NCBI GenBank assembly: GCA_036897485.1
Contig: JAYMTF010000341.1
Coordinates: 1-39,287, forward strand
Origin: Pelargonium nanum
Lineage: Eukaryota; Streptophyta; Magnoliopsida; Geraniales; Geraniaceae
Direction: 5' to 3'
DNA: 39,287 nucleotides
In this document: positions 11,028-22,251 of the stretch, one piece after another
Layout of the letters: the number at the start of each line of letters is the position of its first letter
How positions within the stretch are numbered: position 1 is the first letter of the stretch
Translations under genes and position numbers: made by a program
Notes under the pieces: model-generated
Told to the model about the DNA's origin: nothing
Database searches by the model: none
Seen by the model: the letters and a program-made list of their open reading frames with translations, nothing else

Positions 11028-12114
11028 ATGACGATTACTTGTCTTCAACCTCTCTGCAAATTGCCTAATTCTCTCACCCCTTCAACTTTTCTGGGCTGCT
11101 CTTCTTCTTTGTCCTCGCAAAATCTCCCAGCATTTCCATGCAGAAAGTTCAGGCGTGACGGCAAGAGACGACTTGTCATGAGCAGAGGAAGAGTCGTGCG
11201 TGGATCTCTACTGCCCGTTGATCCATGGGCACCCACCATAGATTCACAGAGCATAGCTTCACAGCTCTTTGCGGCATCTCTATTTCCGTACATTGGGTTC
11301 TTGTACTTCATTACCAAATCCAAGTCTGCTCCTAAGCTCACCCTTTTCGGGTTCTACTTCTTGCTCGCCTTCGTGGGTGCTACCAGTAAGTTTCTTATTC
11401 CCGTATGTTTCTGTTCTTCCTCGTTTTGCCTGAAACAAATTTAGTTTTGAAGAAAGTGGGCATTTAAGAGTTTGGATTTTTGTGTTATTTCCAGGTACAA
11501 TGTATTTGGCTTTTAGGGTTGTCTTTAGACGAAGGAATAAGGAGAATTTGGGGGAATTTCTGTTTCTGAGTTATGACATTTAAAGATTACATATAGGGTA
11601 ACATGTGAAACTCATATGAAGACTGGATAGAATTTTGTTTTCAGTTTGCTCTGAACTGAAGGTCTGTTTAGTGTTTGTTTTACCAGAAGCATTAAGGAAA
11701 AATTAGTTTATCAGTTGTATCATTTCAGATTATGACTGTTGTTTCTTTGAATGAAATATATGTTCATTGCATTTTCATGCTATGGCCTTCTGTTGTTAAC
11801 TCTGAACAGCTTTGTTCCAACTCTACTGATTGACTTTCTGTTGGTTTTTGCCGCCGGTCGTGCACATGAGCAGTTCCAGCTGGAATTTATGGTAATTTCT
11901 GGTCTCTGAGCAAGATGTATTTTGGTTCCCATCCTGGTTGACACATAATTAACTCTGTGTTTATTTGGCTGAATCAGCTAAGGTGCATTATGGTACTTCT
12001 TTGTCTAATGTGGACTGGTTACATGGTGGTGCTGAGTCACTTCTAACTCTAACCAACCTTTTCATTGTGATGGGGCTGATGCAAGCTCTAAGGAAAGCTA
12101 AAAATGCGAAATGA
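11028..12114 (+). CDS. DUF3593-like membrane protein, probably plastid
   Basis: Three exons join in frame: 11028-11385, 11874-11891 and 11978-12114, giving 170 aa. The middle exon is only 18 nt and encodes the core of the conserved block TIPAGIYA. The first ~50 residues are rich in Ser, Leu, Pro and basic residues, lack acids and resemble a chloroplast transit peptide. The mature part begins near DPWAPTIDSQSIASQLFAAS and has hydrophobic spans LFPYIGFLYFI and LFGFYFLLAFVGAT, followed by KVHYGTSLSNVDWLHGGAE and LLTLTNLFIVMGL. This pattern matches DUF3593, known to me from cyanobacteria and plants and of unknown function. A plastid, cyanobacterium-derived origin fits. I chose the ATG at 11028 because the longer frame begins at TTG. 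Family assignment is from memory. Confidence 0.82.
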
Positions 12115-13066
12115 CTCTACGTCTAGAGTTCGTCCTGCGATCAAAGGGTAGGAGAGTTTAATCTAGGTGAAGAATTGATTTGAGATTTCATTCATTTTTC
12201 TCTTTATATGATGCAAGTACTCCATGTTCTTCATTCACCTGAACTTTGCTCTTTTACCTTTCTTCGTTTTGATACATGTTAGTCTCACCTTTTTTCTGCA
12301 GTCATCTTGTGCTAGTGCTCTTCTCTAAAGAGTTGTCATCCTCTATTCTCGACTACAAGCATCTTTTCATCCATTCTTTTCCCTACCAAGCACGTCATAT
12401 ATTGACTTGATGTCTCTACCTGAAAGTAAATGCGAGTTTTCAATGTAAAATGAATCATATTGTTTATCTATATTGAGTATCTTTCTTGTTTAACTATCAT
12501 AGCTGCACTTCATCTTTTATGTCTTTTGGTACTCAAATTCAAGGTTTGGATGATCTGTTCTATTTACTCAGTGAAGTTGACTATCCTACTTGGATTTCCC
12601 TCCATCAAATAAAGTGCATTAACTTTCAGGTAAAAATATTATATATGAACTTTTAAGGTCCACTGCCAAAGTTATCACTTTCTTGAATCATTATTTTTTT
12701 ATATCTTCTGTTTGGAGTGATGAAAATCTAATGAATTTTGTAATTTGGATTTCTCTTTGGCATTTAAGTGGCTGCCTATCGTTTATAAGCTCATATTTGC
12801 TCTTTGAAAGCTGGTTTATCTTCTTTTTTTCATTGGGTTTAGGATCTTTAACATGTTGAATGGCTATTTTGGATAATTTAATGTGTTTCAAGTAATGCTA
12901 TTCTATATGCTGAAGCAAATACAACTGCAAGTTAATAAAAAAATTCTAGGATTTATCAAACATCCCTCTAACTTGAGGACGACATTGAAGGTCTTGCTTA
13001 CACTACGGGCATCTTTCCCCCCAGTAGAAGCTGTGATCACCTTATTTAGTTTTCAAACTTGGTTGA
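12115..13066. other. Space between two convergent genes
   Basis: T-rich sequence between the DUF3593-like gene (+) and the WRKY gene (-). It probably holds both 3' untranslated regions. No coding frame here is convincing. Confidence 0.5.
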
Positions 13067-14325
13067 CTAAGAGAAAAATCCCGGGTTGTCAAATGGGAAA
13101 TATGGATCAATCTCCACTGGATCTAGTGAGAAATCCAAATTCAAAATGGGAGAGCTTGTGGTTGAAGTGTTGGTTGATATAATTTCCGTGAGATCAGATG
13201 CAGAAGATCGCAGGTTCTGATCCATTCCATAGTAGTTCATCTGGCATGATGGTATGGAAAAGTAGTTTGTTTCAGGTGTGCTTGGAGAAAAGAATGATGG
13301 AGAATAACAACTCAATAGATGGTTGTTGTCCACGGAAGGCAAAAAGATATGATCTTCACTCTCCATGCATCCAAATGATGTTGATGGGAAAGGGAAGGGA
13401 GTCTCTGTTTCCTTATTTTCCAAGTCAGTATTGACTCTCAGGTTGGCTCGAAAGTTATATTGTGACTCCTGTGATTGGTACGGTTGATGATTATTACAAT
13501 GACTGTCTTGTTTCTCTGGTGATGCTGGTGCTGGAATGGATTGATTTGCATGGATGCAGGTATGCTTCCCTCTGTATGTGATAAGAAAAACTGAGGGATC
13601 ATCTTCTGATCTCTGAACTTGCTTCGTGGCCAAGCACTTTTGAATCTTCTGAAAGGTACATCTGTAATAGCTTCTGCAAATGCAACAAGTATATAGTTAG
13701 ATTTCTCTATAGCAAAAAGTTAAAATTCTTTAAATTGTGCACTGTTTTTACTGTTAGGTTAAGACAAATTAAACTACCTGGGATATTTGGCTCCCAGAAT
13801 GTCTTTCTGCCCATATTTTCTCCAATTGTAGCCATCTTCACGGGATCCTTCGAAGCCATTCTCAGAGTTGATTCTCACTTGATCTGTCCATGTGGGCATT
13901 GACTTCCTGAAACCCAAATTCGACAATATCTAGGATCAGTATTAGTATAGAAGAGTCGTTAACTAGTGACATATGCTGGAATCTATCATATAAATGAGAA
14001 TCAAGTCTCACCTCTTCTTTGAGACATGTTTGTTTTCTTGGTTATCCTGGAGACCCTCGTCGAAGCTCTCTCTCCAAGGACTCCCATTAATGGATAATGG
14101 GGACTCGGGTGCATTGGCTGTTGCTCCTACTGTCGGAGTCTGCCCCGTCGCCCCACTCCAATTCAGAACCAATAGAGCTTTTTCATATGAAGTCAGTATC
14201 CTCTGTACTAATAACTCTCTGGTTTCAGGTGATGATGCCGCAATTAGATGGCCCTGCAGATGTTTTGCCAGCTCCATCCCTTGAAGAAGCTCATTTGTCA
14301 GTGTCTTCTGCTCCCACTTCTCCAT
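13067..14325 (-). CDS. Group III WRKY transcription factor (WRKY41/53-like)
   Basis: Three exons on the minus strand, 14325-14012, 13906-13778 and 13673-13067, join to 349 aa. The N-terminus (MEKWEQKTLTNELLQGMELA, then ETRELLVQRILTSYEKALLVL) matches the leucine-rich region of WRKY41/53/30-type proteins. The WRKY domain spans about residues 111-190: the invariant WRKYGQK is at 133-139, and zinc ligands C153, C161, H185 and C187 give C-X7-C-X23-H-X-C, the group III pattern. The intron after YPR inside the domain is the conserved position of this class. The C-terminus is Ser/Thr/Pro-rich with acidic patches and ends DNPGFFS, typical of this clade. It should act in the nucleus at W-boxes; relatives work in defence, salicylate signalling and senescence. 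W-boxes upstream suggest auto- or cross-regulation. Confidence 0.93.
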
Positions 14326-14403
14326 TTCCCTAATTTCTCAGACAAAAGTTACTTCAGGTCGGGAAGTAGTGCTCAAGTCCTGGGAATGTACTGGAAAGCT
14401 GAA

Positions 14404-14422
14404 GCCGGAGCCGGAGCCGGAG
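14404..14422. repeat. GCCGGA triplet-type short repeat
   Basis: Three tandem copies of 'gccgga/g' just upstream of the WRKY start on its strand, probably in its 5' untranslated region. Confidence 0.6.
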
Positions 14423-14626
14423 GGATCGAAAAGAGCAGAATTGTGAAATAGAATTTGAAGATACAAACATGGAAGGGACAGAAGGTAAGTTTTGAGAAAC
14501 TGGGTTTTGTATAAATGTTGGTGAGAGCAAAGCAAGTAGTAGTGAAGCTGAGAGAATGAGAATGAAGGTATTTAAAGGAAGTGGGTTGGGAAGAAATTGG
14601 AATTGGAATAGAGAAAGTTTGAAATT

Positions 14627-14971
14627 TTGACCAAAGAAACCGAGTTTTTCTTTTTAAAGAAGAGACTGGTCTTTGGTCAGTGAGTGAGAAATAGAGAGTG
14701 AGAGTGGTTGTTGAGCTGACCAATTCAACTTCCTAACAAGTACGAAAAGCAAGAAGGTCCTTTTCTAATTTGTCCTTTTAAAACGTGAATAATTAATTTG
14801 TGCTATTGCTACAGAAAGTCAAGCTCAATCCCGCGTGGCCTTCTCAATGTCCTGTACTGGTTGGGTTAGGTGCAGTGTGCTTATCATTTGTAGTTTTCTA
14901 CGATAATTTTACGAGCAGCAGGGTTCACTATCGATTCGAGTTATGAAACACGTAAGAGGATTCACGGTCAA
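14627..14971 (-). promoter_or_regulatory. W-box cluster upstream of the WRKY gene
   Basis: Three full W-boxes lie 300-650 bases upstream of the WRKY ATG: TTGACC at 14627-14632, AGTCAA (TTGACT on the minus strand) at 14817-14822 and GGTCAA (TTGACC on the minus strand) at 14966-14971. Two further TGACC cores sit near 14680 and 14716. WRKY promoters are often W-box rich and under auto- or cross-control; binding here is inferred. Confidence 0.4.
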
Positions 14972-16581
14972 ATTCACGTTCCCAATCACTATTTTAACAT
15001 GATTTGGGTTATGAAACACATCAATATTAAAGACGCTCTGCTAAGTTTTTAGATACTTATATTGAATGAGTAAGAATCTAAAAGGTTCGAACTTTATAAC
15101 TCTCTACTTTGCCTTCCATTTTGTATTTCAGGAAAAGTTCAAGCACGTATTATTTCAACTATTGCGAATGATAATTTACATAGTTTTTTTTCCTAGTTTG
15201 AGAGGAAGTTAAATTGACTGATAACTTGATATTTGTAATATATTATCATAGAATCAAATAATTTAGAGATGGAAGCGAGATTTAGATTAAGGATTGGTGG
15301 GTTCATTGTCATTCACGTATGTAATGTAACGAACCGCGTTTTTGTGGAAAAACAGGAAAGTGGAGGGAGGAAAATGACAAGTAGCCAAAGCCAATAATAA
15401 AGCAGCAATAATGGGCCAAACCCAAACCAAACAGAGAAACAGTGACATGAAACAAAACATTGTAGAGTACACAATAGTGCCTTTATCACTCTCTCAACTT
15501 TCATGGACCACAAAGGCCTAGCACGCACACACAACAACAAATGTTTGTAACAATCGAATTCTATCAACCACAATTTGGCACCTACTCCAAACCAATTTTA
15601 TTAACAATAAGAGAGGCAGGTCTGATGGGCTTAGGAAGATATGAAGTAAGTTTGGGCCTACACTTGGGTTATTGGACAAAATTAAAGATAGTTAAATGAG
15701 TAGATCTGGACCTGGCTTTAACCAATTGGGCAAAACCAAACTTAGTTAAATGAGGTTGGCCTGTGTCTTCTAATCTACATCATACTCATGCCTCAACAGT
15801 ATGTGAATTAGAATTCACATTGGAAGTGAGAATAAACATCTCTAACTTGTGAATATAAAGATTTACAAAATGTTTTTAGAGAATTTAGATAGAATGGTTG
15901 CAAAGAGTATGAAATAAGTAATCATTTTTTCATTTATGAATGAGATACTTACTCTCATAAAAATAGTTATGAGATGACATCTTATTATCGATGATAATGT
16001 CTTGTTGATGTCATGTTGTGAGCAATATTATGTCATGATATGGATTTTGTAGGTACACATTATGCAAACTATTCAATAGACTTCATTCGTCTATTAGGGA
16101 GAATCTAGTGGTTTAAAATACTTGTTGTATATGCTAAATGCAATTGTGAACCATACGAAAGTGAGACTTTTTGTATTGATTAGCTTATTAGACCCACAAC
16201 TCCTCTTCATTTGTCTCGCTTATTTTAATTTATGCACATTTGTTAAATTTAATGTTTTTTTTGTAGCTTTTATAGTAGGCAGAGTTGCAACTCTCTCTAT
16301 CACACAATAACATTGCTGTGAATCTCACTGACACTACAACCTAGCCAGCAACAACATTCCTGCCTTCCACCATTCAAAAACATGTGTTAAAAATTCTTTA
16401 AAAATAAAACAAAACAACCCAATTTTTATTGACCTGGATATTTCATAAAATTGAGATTCCAGCGACAAGCATGCACAACAAAAACATGTACGGGCAACAA
16501 AAAGACAGAGATGAAAAAAGCAATAATTTCAAAAATAAATAAATAAAACAGCCCATAATAACAGTGGATTTGTGACGAGCT
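14972..16581. other. Intergenic stretch
   Basis: Further upstream sequence of the WRKY gene, followed by AT-rich DNA reaching the 3' end of the R3 MYB gene. Short frames at 15287-15573 and 16122-16310 show no family resemblance and are rejected. No RNA gene or transposon was recognised. Confidence 0.5.
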
Positions 16582-17093
16582 CTACTTGAAGGCCATATCC
16601 ATAGTAATAGCTTGATTTCTTTTATCAGCAAATATGTTGCAGTGTCTCATCAACCAAAACCTCTCTATCTCTTCAGCTTTGCGTCCCCAAACCCTTCCTG
16701 CTATCAAATCCCACCTGATTTCATTTCGTATTAACAATTGTTTAAACACAAAACTGGGAAACAAACAAATATAACTAAAGAAATGTATGTGTACCTATCT
16801 CCAACCAGTCTGTACATCCTGTTGATTAGATCTTCTTCTTGTTCACTCATCTTTATAAACTCCCACTCTACACAGCTTACATCTGATTCAACTAAGCAAA
16901 TCAGAACAAGCACAGTTCATATATACACGAACTCGATCTTTTTCTCGATCAGAAATCACAGATTAAGTAACATGATTCACGAGATAAAATTAGTGAGGAG
17001 TCAAGAAAATTTGCAGAAGTACGTACCTTGAGAGTTGGAGGAGGTGGTGCTGGCCATCTTGGTCTGTTTCCATGGATCTTCTTCACGATCCAT
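16582..17093 (-). CDS. Single-repeat R3 MYB repressor (CPC/TRY/ETC type)
   Basis: Three exons on the minus strand, 17093-17027, 16882-16795 and 16714-16582, join to 95 aa. The core VEWEFIKMSEQEEDLINRMY followed by RLVGDRWDLIAGR and EEIERFWLMRH is the R3 repeat of the CAPRICE/TRIPTYCHON/ENHANCER OF TRY AND CPC family. The bHLH-binding signature [DE]Lx2[RK]x3Lx6Lx3R is complete from D40 to R59. Such proteins lack an activation domain, move between cells and compete with R2R3 MYBs for bHLH partners, repressing trichome fate and promoting root hairs; some repress anthocyanin synthesis. Exon junctions, including the split Arg codon 52 just before WDLIAGR, are those usual for the family. One oddity: residue 61 is Trp (GRVWGRKAEE) where relatives have Pro. 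Confidence 0.92.
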
Positions 17094-17287
17094 ACTAATA
17101 TATATAGCTAGTTTGGCAAATGCACAAACTGACAGAAAAAAAAAAAGCTTAATCTGAAAAAAAAAGATATAAGGGTTGATCAAAGAGTAGTACACAAAAT
17201 TGGATGTCGTAAGATATGATATGACGAAGTAGCAAAAATAGGAAATTGATTTTTATAGAAAGAAACTAGATAAGGAAATAAAGTAAT

Positions 17288-17326
17288 CAACTGTTGCTTT
17301 GTCCATGAACTGGCTGTTGGCTGTTG
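17288..17326 (-). promoter_or_regulatory. Cluster of MYB-binding motifs upstream of the R3 MYB gene
   Basis: CAACTG at 17288-17293 overlaps CTGTTG at 17291-17296, and CTGTTG recurs at 17314-17319 and 17321-17326 (CAACAG on the minus strand). All lie 195-235 bases upstream of the start codon. They fit the CNGTTR/AACNG sites used by GL1/WER-type R2R3 MYBs, which activate CPC-family genes in Arabidopsis. Binding here is inferred. Confidence 0.4.
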
Positions 17327-18479
17327 CGACCCAATAACTGACATATATATCTACTTTTAATTTTTTTTGTCAAGATTAAGGACTAGATAATTGGAATTAT
17401 GCTTTTTCCCTTATATTTGACGTGTTCTCGTCATTTATCTTGAGGGTGCGTTGAACTATTTATTATAACATGAGTAACTTGATTTGCAATTAAGACGATC
17501 GATTATCATATAGTTGACTGAAATCTTGACCGTAACAGTGACACTATAATACCAACCCTTGTCATTTCCAAAACATTCCGTGCGGAAACAAAACTTGTCG
17601 GTTCAACAATGAAGTTGCTAAAATTTGGACTAAATTCCGTTTTTAAACCAAAAATGATAATGAAGTTGCTCAAATTTTGGATATTCAATTTTCTTATTAA
17701 AGTTTTCAATACACTAAAAGAGCTGGCACTGCTCTTAACACTACTTGTTGATTTTCATACTAAAAAACAAGAAACATTTTAAAACTACTTGTTGATTTTC
17801 ATACTAAAAAACAAGAACCATTTTGTCACGAGTACTAGTCACGTATTTTTCTATTGAAATAAAATGCTGCTTTCTATTTCCAAACACACTAAAAGAAGAA
17901 GAAGCAGATTCTAAGTGAGTCAGATCACAAAAATAGATGAACCCCACTAGTTCTCCATTGTTTGTCTATAGTGAAACGCCACTGCACTAAAAGAAAAAAG
18001 AAGCATATTCCTTAGCCTCACTAGCTAACCAGTTGTCATGGTCACATATCAGTGCCACATATATAGTTGCCAACCACAACCACAAATCCACCAGCAAGAG
18101 CGAGCACATGAACCATAACCACTCAATGTGACAAACTCATGGGTCCGGCAATGGCCCACCCCATATCACCACATGAAACATGGTATAGTTGAATAGTTCT
18201 AGTGGCTCAGCTGCCCACTCGTTTATAGGCAGGTTACCTGCCCGTTTATGAAAGTGGACAACTCAAACCGCTCGTTTCGGAATTTAGTTTTGCAACTTAT
18301 AAACCACTCACGGGTTATGTGTTTTTTTAACATTTTAATTGATAATGTTCTTAACCCTCTTTCGACTAAGTATTGATTTTTGGGGGGAATTTGTAGTGTT
18401 AAGCGAGCAACTGTACATAAAACAGACAAAATGGGATGACACTTGGTATAATATTGAAACAAGTTTTCAAGAAAAGGTG
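17327..18479. other. Intergenic stretch
   Basis: AT-rich DNA between the R3 MYB promoter and the 3' end of the hydrolase gene. It holds a 44-base tandem duplication at 17740-17826, listed separately. No gene or RNA was recognised. Confidence 0.5.
17740..17826. repeat. 44-base tandem duplication
   Basis: The stretch starting actacttgttgattttcata at 17740 is repeated at 17784 with only one or two differences. The two copies abut, which indicates a local duplication rather than a transposon. Confidence 0.85.
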
Positions 18480-20642
18480 TCACCTTCCTCCTAAAAGAGT
18501 CTTGGAAACAAATTCTCCAATAGCCAGAACAGCAAGATTTTCTGCTTCATCTTGTGTTGTATCCTTTGTTTGGAGATGCTTCTTTCCGATCTTGAAGGAG
18601 TGGTCACCGCCATCAATCACATGCAACTCACTAACGGATTTCATTTTGTTGCGAACAGCTTCTAACTTACCCAAGGGACAGAGCCCATCTTTGCTTCCCT
18701 TCATCAAAGAGATGAAATATATTTTACATAGAATTGTATTCAGCGAATAGATCAGAAAGGATAACTAAGATGGAAGCATGTTGAAATAATTAAGATGAGA
18801 CCAATAGGTTACACCAAATGCACAGCCTGTGGCATGATTGTCAGTGCAATGGCTACCGATTTTCTGAGTAATGTAGAAAGGCATTGCTAATCTGCAGTGC
18901 AGATTAACAAGGTGGCTATGTTTTGACTTCTGATTGAGATAAATGGTCTACCTGTACAAACATTATAGGAGCTGTAAGTTGCAAAAGCGTTTCATCTCTA
19001 ACTGCTCCTTTCATCCCCTGAACAAGTAGGCAGCTAGGTGAATACGATTGTTCTATCAGAATGGAAGGATCAAATTGTAATTGTCATATACAAATTGTGC
19101 CATTCATGAATGCTACTTGTCCGTGGAATGCACCAATATTTTACAACTCTGTCAACTATGAGTGAGGGATATCAGTTAATCATGTAGTTACATAGAGTTG
19201 CAGAAATCAGGTAAAGTGAAAGAGGAACAACAATGCCAGAAAAGTAAAACAGCTACTTGCATATTGCAATATGTTCGATGCTACCTTCAATGGGTACCCC
19301 AGGCAAATAATTGCTGCAGCAGCAATGTCTTCCTCATGTGCCACCATGCAGCTGACTCTATAATGAAATCAAGAACGAAAATATGTAAATATGCTTGAGA
19401 AAATATGTAAGTTCCCAATACCTCTTGTTATAGTTTATATGCCCACAAAGAGGAACATGGCTACATGCACACTCATCTCTAAAAGACTAATCTCAAATCT
19501 ACAAAAAATGTGAAATAATCTAGATGTGATCATTACTCAACAGCATTTTTTTTTATCATTTGCAGATGTAGTTAGTTGAATTTCTAAAGTAAATCTTGTA
19601 GGAGTTGAGTATAGCAATATAGTATACAATCAGAAACGAGTCTAGCATATAGTTAACAACTGTTCTACACTAGGCTATGGTACCTATAGGAAGTTACAAG
19701 CGCGGCAGATTACTTCTCAAAATGCAACGATGGTGAGCCAACCCAACTCAACAAAGACCATACATTTTGTGCCATCTCCATCAATCATTTCCTTCTATCT
19801 TAATATATTTAGCTCGCACAGACAATACATTTTAGTTTCACTAACTACTCAAAATGCGCATAAAAACAACTATTACCTTGAGCCCATAGATTTCCCCGCC
19901 AAAATGAGAGGATGATCAGGATACTTAACTGCCTTTTTCACAACATCTGAGTGAAACTCAACCAACTTTTCCGCCTTAGGAGTAGCCCTCCGTTTCCCGC
20001 CAGAAAAGTCTGCCAACAATTGAATTCCGCAAGTTAAAACTTGTAAAACACATATCAGAGAGCACCAACTCCACGTTTTACTCAACTAAACAATAAATAG
20101 AATAACAAATAAACTTACAAGGGTAATCGAAGGTAACTACTTCAACAGCATTCAATGTTTTCCCCAACTTTTCCTTCCATCTGAATTTGCATATAACAAT
20201 AATAAACTCCTTAGATTCTAAATACAAAAAAAAAAAAAACGGTTTGCAAAAACAGATAATGCCTGATTAATTTACAGAGAGTAACTCTATAACAAGATAG
20301 GGAACTAAAGATAATAAAAAATGAAGCCAGTAAAAATCAGAACTCGATTGTGTTTTACTACCATTTACTGAGGTTTTTTTTTTTACAAAAAAATAACTCC
20401 AATTCAACGGAAATGTTATTTTGAATGGGGAATTGGGGACAAAAGAGGAAACTGAAGAATTATAAGTTAATAAAAGACCTAATCATCCAATCTGAAGAAG
20501 AAGGAGCACCAGCACCATGAGCGAAGACCACCACAGGTGATAATTTCTCAACAGTTGACGCTAATGGCGATGAAGTGTCCTCAGCATCATATTCGCGTTG
20601 GTTCTTACGCCTGCGCTTCGAAGGAGGTGAAGAAGAAGCCAT
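18480..20642 (-). CDS. KANL3/TEX30-like alpha/beta hydrolase
   Basis: Six exons on the minus strand, 20642-20479, 20180-20119, 20009-19877, 19357-19285, 19017-18952 and 18698-18480, join in frame to 238 aa. The fold signature is clear: VVVFAHGAGAPSSSDWM (37-53) supplies the oxyanion loop, GKSMGS holds the nucleophile Ser116, and GSKDGLCP (Asp170) and DGGDHSF (His199) complete a plausible Ser-Asp-His triad. The N-terminus carries a nuclear-signal-like KRRRKNQR at 9-16. It matches the family annotated as KAT8 regulatory NSL complex subunit 3 / testis-expressed protein 30, including Arabidopsis At5g41850. Substrate and role in plants are unknown. The start ATG at 20642 was preferred because the slightly longer frame begins at TTG. 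Confidence 0.9.
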
Positions 20643-20969
20643 TTTCAATTCAAAACGTAATCGCGAATCTTATTTTTGAAATCAAACCGATTCTTCTCAG
20701 GAGGGAACCAGTAAAACCCTAGTTAATTATACACCCTCCCTGAAATGATTTTCGCGCCAGACGATGGCAAGGAACATATTCAAATATTCAATAGCTCACC
20801 ACTTGCGTTCACGCGCGTGTTTAAGGCTGGAGATGAGTTGGGCCCAGCTCAAATATATGGGCTGAAAGAGAATACGGGCCTGGTTACCGACCGATAGAGC
20901 CTAGAGGGTCATGATCCATATGTCACAAGAACGTCCTACTGTTACTGCTAAACAACTAAATTTAAAAAA

Positions 20970-20979
20970 TTGAACGTTC
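20970..20979. repeat. LINE target-site duplication, left copy
   Basis: ttgaacgttc, identical to 21379-21388 and directly flanking the LINE fragment. Confidence 0.7.
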
Positions 20980-21378
20980 CACTCAGGAACCAGTCTGGGT
21001 GGAGATCGGGTCAGTTGGAGCGGAGTGTCGGAGGTCGGAAGCTATGGCAATAAAGGAGACCTTGAGTTGGGTCATTGATAGCGGCTGAGATAGGCTTATT
21101 GTGGAGTCCGATGCAGGCAATGCTAGCTCAGTAATTAATTTAATTAAGACTGGATGGGAGGTTTTCAGAAATTTATGTCTCAGTTATCTAGTTTGGAGTT
21201 TCGATATGTTCGTAGATTAGCAAACAAGGTGGTCCATCATATTGCTAGGTCGTCAGTTTGTACTACATGTCCTGAAGCGTGGTTGGGGTCTAATGGCCCT
21301 ATCCCGTTAGCACAATTATGTACGGATGATTTGATTAGTTAATATAAGTTTACTCCGTTGATTTCCAAAAAAAAAAGT
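20980..21378 (+). mobile_element. 5'-truncated LINE fragment with RNase H-like remnant
   Basis: Residues SEAMAIKETLSWVIDSG (from about 21035), DRLIVESDAGNASSVINLIK (after a TGA where Trp is usual) and, one frame on, LEFRYVRRLANKVVHHIARS with a short tail to 21342 match the C-terminal RNase H-like domain of plant LINE polyproteins. A run of ten A follows at 21367-21376. The 10-base direct repeat ttgaacgttc flanks the unit at 20970-20979 and 21379-21388 as a target-site duplication. The stop codon and frameshift show the copy is dead. 5' truncation, A-tail and duplication are the marks of target-primed reverse transcription. Confidence 0.83.
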
Positions 21379-21388
21379 TTGAACGTTC
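21379..21388. repeat. LINE target-site duplication, right copy
   Basis: ttgaacgttc, two bases after the A-tail and identical to 20970-20979. Confidence 0.7.
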
Positions 21389-22169
21389 AATTGAAAACTC
21401 AGACTGAGATTGCGAGAAGAGTTTTCAGGTACAATTCCTACTATTTACAAGTATGGGAAAAGTGAAGAATTTTAAATGTGACTAAACTCTCAGTATATAA
21501 TACACTGCATGTAGATTTTTCTCTACTCTCAAAATAAAAAGTAAATATACTGAGATAGATCATGAAATATATGTTAAGATTGAGTGGAAGACTTGCCTCA
21601 ATTATAGAAGATATATGCCATTGACTGTGGAGATCTATTAGAAAGCAACAACTACATGATCTATTCTAGCGAATCTGAGGAATGTCAAAACAGAATCATC
21701 TTTGCAATGACTCTCATTGCATACACTACACAACACATATATGGCTAAAAGAAACATTTGGAGATGCCTAATCTGCTTTATTCCTTTTTAAAAATAGTAC
21801 TAATTTGCCTTGCCAAGCCTCTAAAGGGCCAACCCCTTTTGTTATTATTACTAATGGTCACACCATTCTGCTCTCAACATCACCTAGACTCTTCTTTGTG
21901 TTCAAATCCAATTGGCTTTAATTTTCAATTTGGTTCTTGCATTGACTTTGCTACAAACACTAATCCCCAATTGGGTTTGACATTTGGCAAGTTTGATTCT
22001 TTGCTGGGGATGAGCATTTTCTTATGGCTGCTAAAATTGAAAAAAAAGGTGGATATGGTTTGATCTCTAAATGTGAAAGTGGCAAGATATGGAGACCCCA
22101 CCAAGGCCACCACTATGGAGCTAATGTTCTCACCCACATTTTTGTTACTTTGCTTTTGGTTTTGAGGCC
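21389..22169. other. Intergenic stretch upstream of the MIR477 hairpins
   Basis: AT-rich DNA that should include the promoter of the miR477 transcript. Frames at 21758-22063 and 21925-22203 show no resemblance to known proteins and biased composition, and are not called. Confidence 0.45.
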
Positions 22170-22176
22170 TATAAAA
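22170..22176 (+). promoter_or_regulatory. TATA box for the miR477 primary transcript
   Basis: TATAAAA in ggcctataaaaatggg is the best TATA consensus in this part of the window. It lies about 75 bases before the first hairpin, so Pol II transcription would begin near 22200 and include both hairpins. No other gene on this strand starts nearby. Confidence 0.5.
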
Positions 22177-22251
22177 ATGGGTTGCAAGCCAATGATGTAT
22201 CAAACCAATGGGAGGAGAGTAGAGATCATTAGTGAGAGCAAGGCATGTTTG

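Noticed and set aside
16332..16345. gacactacaaccta considered as a second CACTA end
   Set aside because: It lacks the GAAAAA continuation and has no subterminal repeats nearby.
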